From: Atrichornis clamosus
Lineage: Eukaryota > Chordata > Aves > Passeriformes > Menuridae
Direction of reading: 5' to 3'
Length of the DNA stretch: 64,000 bases
NCBI GenBank assembly: GCA_013400975.1
Contig: WBMZ01000187.1
Span: 1-64,000, forward strand
Shown here: positions 58,071-64,000 of the stretch, piece after piece
Numbering within the stretch: position 1 is the stretch's first letter
How the letters are laid out: every line of letters starts with the position of its first letter
Translations under genes and position numbers: made by a program
The notes under the pieces: generated by a model
The model's database searches: none
Seen by the model: only the letters and a program-made list of their open reading frames with translations
Told to the model about the DNA's origin: nothing

Positions 58071-61000
58071 TGACCGCCGATATGCGCCACTTTCCCCTTA
58101 AAATTATATCTTCCAATTCTTTTCATGTAAAAACAGGCTCGCCACTCTCACATCATGTAGGGATGTGAACACAAATGCCACCCCACGTTAACTGCAGCAC
58201 TCCATCCAGCAAAGACCTGAACCCTGAATTGCCGGTGGTGCCTCTCTTTACGAGATTACAGATCCTAACAGAAGGTGAATGACCACAGTCTCCACTTGGA
58301 CCGAAACCTGAAGTTTGGACAGATACAACTGACGATGAAATGTGCACAGGGCAGTCAGGTGCTGGCCAGCCTTCCCACAAACCAAGGGAAACAGTATTTC
58401 ACACAACCATTACAGCGTTAAACTCGTTTGCACAGGAGCCAAAATCAACGGGCTCACAAAGGACCAGGGCAGACCATGTCCCAGCCACGCGGAGCTGCTC
58501 ACCAGGGCAGCCCTGCTCAGGGGGCTCCCTCCAGCTGCACGCTGACAGCTGGGAGGGTTCTCCACGACGGCCACTCGACTCTGTCCTTCTTCTAGTGCTC
58601 TCCAAGCATGTGTGAACAGTTTTTGTCAGAGACAGCAAAAATGGACCCTCGATCTAACTTACCACAGCAAAATTTACACGGTGGGGCTGACCACCATCCT
58701 GGCATGTACGGTGCCAGGGGACCTTTCCTTGTGCACAGCCTGCCTGTGCAGACAGCCAGAGCGCAGCCCTTCCTCCACCTGACACAGGCTGCCGCACTGC
58801 AACCGCTCTCCCTGCTGCAGCAGAGGTATTTTTATCTCTCCTGAGTCAGTAACCAAAGACAAGCACAGTTTGTCACAGGCTTCTGTGTGGAATTGGTATG
58901 TGCTTCGCAGCTGAATCGCAGTGTTCCAGTTCAGCTCAGTCCTGCCAATACAGCTGAGGATAATGCTCACTGGGAGCCTCTCTTCCATCCTCTGGTGTGG
59001 CCACCCGTACCTTCTCGACACGTTTAAAAGATCTACTGGGTTTCAGCACAGGGTCAGGGTGCAGAGATTAAGGATCAAGGCTGGTGCTTCCCCAAACACT
59101 AATCTGCAATACAACTAATAATTGAAATACTGGCTACACATTACATGGGATCATGCTGTCTGGCATTAGTGGCTCATACAGGGGCCCAACTCAGCTCCCA
59201 GTTTCGACATATACAGGGGGCTGGTTGATCCATCCTGTCTAGAAACACCTTTCAAATGACTACCTGGATCTGCCTGTCTTGCTTTTAACCAATCCTTTCT
59301 GCTGCAGGTGAATAAATGCTCCTGTGGCATTTTTCTATCCATCCTTGCAAGTGTTAACACTCCATGGCAATAGGAGATCAAGAAAACTGAGATGACAAGT
59401 AAGAAATGTCAAAAACTGACCACTTCATGAAGCGTGAGAATACTAGGGACTCAGGGGAGGAGGAAGCAGGCAGGCTTTTGAGCTCATTCTTTCCTTTCCT
59501 TCCAGCTAAAGTCACTTCGCAGTTTAAGCCCCAAGAACTACATCAGGTCAAAGTCCTCATGGAACAATGTGGACCTACACTTGCCCCACAGGAGTCATCC
59601 TCTCCAACAAACTTTGAGTTGGCTCAGGAAGAAAGTTGTGAATTCTAGAAACACTTCATCACACTTTTGTCTGGAACCCAAAATTCCTCTTATTTTTTAA
59701 AGGGAAAAAATACCTCATCAAAACTTCTTATTGGAAATAAACTATTTGAAAATTAAATTTGTTGGAAATAAATAACACAGCAATTTTCAACAATACATTT
59801 ACTATCAGAATCAACTCCTTTTTATTTTGTGTAATTCCACTTAAGAAGCAAGACAAAGCAGGCTGAATTTCCCGTTCAGCCACTGGTAGAGAACATATCT
59901 GTTTTTTGGCCTTACTTACTTCTGAATTGTCGGCTTCCCTTTTCCTAATTCTGAAGAACTGAGTTATTTTCAATGGCACTTTAGAGTCATACTAATAGAA
60001 ACAGATCTCTGGATCCTGGAAAATTACATCTAAGAATGCCAATAAAAAGGTAAGGAAAACTACCCAACAGGGAATGGTCCTATCTCATGGTTATAATTAT
60101 GAAAATGCGTTATAATCTGGAAAGTAGTTATACAATTATGAATTTTAATTTTAACCCTGCTTTGTGTTACAGTAATCTAACACAGACCACTTATTGGTTT
60201 CAGATAAATCAGCTTCCCATTGTTCAATGTGAAGCATTTTCTGCTGCTTAGAAATAAAGGAATACTGGGCTTACCACCTAGCCTGACAGCCATTCACCTG
60301 TGTTATAGGCACTACAGTTGTATACACCAGAAACACAGATTGAAAGAAAGTTAAAACCATAAAGCTAGCAACTGTAAAAATAAAATTTATACAACTGTTT
60401 TCAGATGACACAATTTTATAATGTGTATGCTCATTCTTCTGCCATTGCCTAACTTTGCAAAGTAGTGCATTTCTTAACACAGACCAAAGCCCTTCTTTTG
60501 AAAACCAAGTTGAAGAATAAAATTTCTGTTGTACACATCTTCCTCACCACAGTTTGGGTCATCAGGCAAGTCCAGATCTTTAACTTATCAGTATGTGAGA
60601 TAAAGTAAGAGAGAGCAAGCCACTGTCCTCAGATAGCCCTAGTAACTGCAGAGATGGATCATCATCCCTGGGAGCAAACAAGTGGACTCACAGACTTGGG
60701 GCTTAACTCAAGTCCTGCAGGAAAGTACCCACTCCCGAGACAGTCTCCTGCTCCAGGTGCTCTGTGCCGTCTCTATTGGCTGTAGCCTGCAGGTCCTGCT
60801 CCTCTTCTTACACCCTTGGCTGGCTTTTGGTTCAATGCCTGCTGTCCACCAGTGGCTGCTGCACTCCCACTGGCCAGCAGTCTCCTCTGCAGAGGACACT
60901 TGCTCATTTTCCAACAAGTTATAAAGATAACTTGCTCTGCCTCAAGATACTGCCTGAAGATACTGCCTCCTACATACTGGATGAAAAAGAGGTAGAAATC

Positions 61001-62145
61001 TGAAAAGTAATCTCCCTTCCACTTTTATAAGTCTTGATTTTTTTTTTTTTTAAATAATTGTTTGTGACAAACATTTGCAATCATTGCATGTGTAGGGAGC
61101 AATATGCTGTGCAGGCTCCATGAGGAAGGAAAATACGGGGCTGACATTCTTAAATTTAATTTCAGGATGTGATTTCACAGGATTGAAGTGAACTGAAGAT
61201 GGAAGGACTGGAAGCAATAGTCCAGCAATCTGTCAGCAGAGCATGCAACCAGAGCAGCCTCAGCCCTGCACATTTTAGTGGTTTAAGCACTAAAAAACCA
61301 AACCCAGCAAAACAACAGCCTTTAAACCAAGACACCTGTTTATAGGTTCTACATTGTACATATGGACTGAAGGGAAAAGAAAAAAATGTAAAAGGAAAAA
61401 AAGACTGTAACGTGCTATTTCAAATGTTCTGATTTGTTATAAAACCTCAACCATAAGAGTGATTCGGTCTAGGTCCTACTGGGATTCCACTTTCCTTACT
61501 TGTTCCTGGAGTAGTCCTTCAGGGTGCAGGAGAAACAGCTGTTCTCTGGAGCACTATTTGCTCTCAGTATTAGCTGGATAATGTGTGCGTATTTTCTGGT
61601 ATTAATCTCCCAATCAGTAAGTCTTATTATGAAGCCTCCACAGAATTGATTTAAAAGTCATCTGCGACTTGCAGCACATTCCAATTAGTCAATCTCTGAA
61701 AGACACATTATGTAAGTTTAATCCAGTCACACAATTCAGTCAACATTGTACAAATGATCTTTCTAAAAAGGGAAATCAATGCATTCCCATTTGTTGAGTA
61801 ATAAAGTAAAATTACTCCAGAAAAAAACCAAACCAACAAACCCAAACCAAAACAGAAAAAATCAAGTCAGGTTAAGATCATAAGTCCTAAAATAACCAGA
61901 TTAGAGTTGATCAGGTCTCCTGAAGCCCCCTTGCATTTCCAATACAATGGAATGTTTTGTTTTGTGAGCACCTGGTTCCTCTCTCAAACACATTATCATG
62001 TTTTCTTCAGTCTTGGGAATGCATGTGCCGTACACGGCAGACTTTTCATTCTCAAATGGTATTTTCATGTTGTTATGACTAAATATGCCTTTATTGCTTC
62101 AGAATTTATATATAATATTATCCCTTCCCTCTAAGAATTGTATTT

Positions 62146-62165
62146 TAATAATAATAATAATATTA
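62146..62165. repeat. (ATA)n microsatellite
   Basis: About six perfect ATA units. Confidence 0.85.
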
Positions 62166-62244
62166 ACCAGCAGTTATAGTGCATGCATTTTTTAAAAACA
62201 TCAAAGATGGTGCCCTATTGTACATACATCAAGAAAGAAGACAT

Positions 62245-62286
62245 TTGGTTTGCTATGCAGTGACATTGGTTTGCTATGCAGTGTAC
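62245..62286. repeat. 21-base tandem duplication
   Basis: TTGGTTTGCTATGCAGTG repeated at a 21-base period (starts 62245 and 62266). Confidence 0.85.
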
Positions 62287-64000
62287 ATTTAACAGTATTC
62301 TGTTTCACTTGTACAGCAACTTAACCAAAATGCATATGCTCAGAAAATCCTTCCTTGTATGAACACTTTATGAGCATATTTTATGGCCTCAGTACATGAT
62401 TTTCAAAAGCTAATCAGTCAGATTGTGAAACTAAGCCAAATTTCCTCAATGCTGCTCTTAGTGAAAGTTTGTTCCATGCTAAATATAATTTTCCCAGTCA
62501 TCTCTATCATAGAATTGTTCTGAAGGGGAAAGAGGAGCCCAAAATTTTACTTTTAAAATCAAAGTGGTGATAAGCTGCTTTCAATTAATTTTTTTCACTT
62601 ACAGACATGCTAATGCCAGGCATCGCCTCTGCCCCCATGGCGAGAGTGGAGCTAGGAATGCTATTAGAAGAAAAGTTCAGCCTGAAAGCTGTTATTTCAG
62701 AAGCCATGTGGGAAGGGCCATCACAGAGTCTCAGCCAACAGGAACTTCTCCTGCTGCCATTCCAGCACAGCCACATTTACCTGGCACACAGACACCTTCA
62801 GGCTCCCACAGTGCTCAAAGTATAATGGAATCCTCAGGCAACACAGAACCCTGCTTTCAGTCCACCGTTACCCACAGGGGAGCTGGGGTTTAAGACATGG
62901 TTAAATGATGAATACTTACTGCTGAGAAAAGTTCTGGCTTTTATAACAAAATTTTCCAAATGGACTGACTGCTAATTAAATCAGACCTTCCCTACACCTT
63001 CAGTGCAATACTTATATCAAAATCTAAAGAAATGGCTATTTATATTTTTGATAAAAGTGTATATGATTTCCACAGCCGGTAATGAACACTTTTATATCTA
63101 GAATTTTAAAAGAAGTATTAAAAAAATGTTTTAATTGAAAATTTAATTAAACAAATTCAGCCAAAATTGGCTGATTTAAAGTATGGCTGTTAAATTTAAA
63201 AAAAAAGAATCTAACCCAGAGTTTAAATGATGGAAAAAAATGTTGCCTGATACTGCTGCTAGAAATTACAGCATCAAAAGTGAGTTCCTTTGGTACCGTA
63301 CTGTTCAATACCATTAAAGTGTATTGTCATTATTTGGGAAGGTTGTAAGTTCCCACGGTGCCCATGGTGCTTACCATGCTTGCATAGCAAGGGAACATAC
63401 TCATAAAAACGCAGAGAGATTGTAAGGGAAGCCAACAGAGAAGTTTTTCTGTAGCTTTAGTCCTCTACCCTACTGGTCACTGCAGCTGATTGGGATCTGG
63501 GTCAGCCAGTTTATTTTGTTCCTAGTGGCATGATGGGTTGTAGATTGCATCTGGCAGTTACTGATATGGGCCTTTGGAAATGACAATTCCAAACTGTGCC
63601 CCAGCAAAAACCACCCACGTGACTATTCCTCTCACAACTGGCAAGACAAAACCAATGAGCATTTACTCTTCTGGATAGTGGAACAAAAGCAAGGCACTTT
63701 TCAGCGGCAAATACAACCCATTCTTTTCCTTAGGGAGGGGGCTAGTTTGGTATATAACTATGAATCCAGACATGTCAAAAACAAAATAAAAATTTCACAG
63801 TACCTCCGGTAAGAAGTTCTGATTTTGGTCTAGTTCTGGAGGACTTTGCTAATATCAAGCGACTTAGCTTTTAGGGAGGTCAGCAACTGGCCCGCCATGT
63901 ACGGGTAATTCCTCCACACTCCATAGGTACAAATCCCACTGCAGGGGTGTATGTGGGCATGTGGGAACTTGCCCAGGTAGGGGTGTGGATGTTGCAATCA

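Larger units (their letters stand above)
58071..64000. other. No coding exon recognised; probable 5' region of BROX
   Basis: AT-rich sequence without a recognisable exon. I looked for the conserved BROX start (MTHWFHRNPLKA) and did not find it. Contains a 21-base tandem duplication (62245-62286) and an (ATA)n microsatellite (62146-62165). By synteny it may be BROX intron 1. Confidence 0.5.

Noticed and set aside
57305..58126. 273-codon minus-strand open frame across the AIDA island
   Set aside because: It is in a different frame from AIDA exon 1 and is composition-driven. No family resemblance.
62564..62893. 109-codon plus-strand frame considered as a BROX exon
   Set aside because: No resemblance to the BRO1-domain protein and no suitable splice context.

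Overview
This window is vertebrate nuclear DNA and very probably from a bird. The evidence is split genes with GT-AG introns, CpG-island promoters, several CR1 LINE 3' fragments ending in the avian-type ATTCTATG repeats, and the gene order MIA3 - AIDA in tail-to-tail orientation. That order matches the MIA3-AIDA-BROX block of human 1q41. Gene identities come from remembered family sequences and from checking splice phase by hand; no database search was run.

Layout. (1) 1-27245, plus strand: nearly all of MIA3 (TANGO1), from the end of exon 1 to the stop codon. I could place 29 coding segments. All junction phases agree, and the set closes on exactly 1945 codons plus stop; the signal peptide lies upstream of the window. 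In order they encode the luminal SH3-like domain, a very long acidic luminal region (one 2.9 kb exon), the membrane span, two cytosolic coiled-coil blocks and a proline-rich tail. An internal CpG island (about 13.4-14.3 kb) carries an alternative first exon with its own ATG that splices in phase to the membrane exon. This is the short isoform TANGO1S. (2) 27246 to about 31052: 3' UTRs and the spacer between the two converging genes. (3) 31053-57752, minus strand: complete AIDA, ten coding exons, 306 codons plus stop. (4) About 57.37-58.07 kb: AIDA CpG-island promoter. (5) 58.07-64.0 kb: no coding exon recognised. By synteny this is probably the start of the BROX locus (plus strand), perhaps its first intron.

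Function. TANGO1 sits at ER exit sites. Its luminal SH3-like domain senses collagen and other bulky cargo, and its cytosolic coiled coils and proline-rich domain recruit ERGIC membrane and Sec23/Sec24. AIDA is a cytosolic and ER-associated two-domain protein, first known as an Axin-binding inhibitor of JNK signalling and later linked to ER-associated degradation of lipid-synthesis enzymes. The two are neighbours but I see no sign that they are co-regulated.

Most interesting: an in-frame TGA in MIA3 followed by 17 codons that still resemble the family's C-terminal end; the embedded TANGO1S promoter and exon; a GC-rich candidate long-form exon that would lack the hydrophobic segment present in mammals; an optional proline/serine exon with a poor acceptor; an extra cysteine in the SH3-like domain; and an N flanked by a near-duplicate that looks like an assembly join. 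I found no convincing new biological system.
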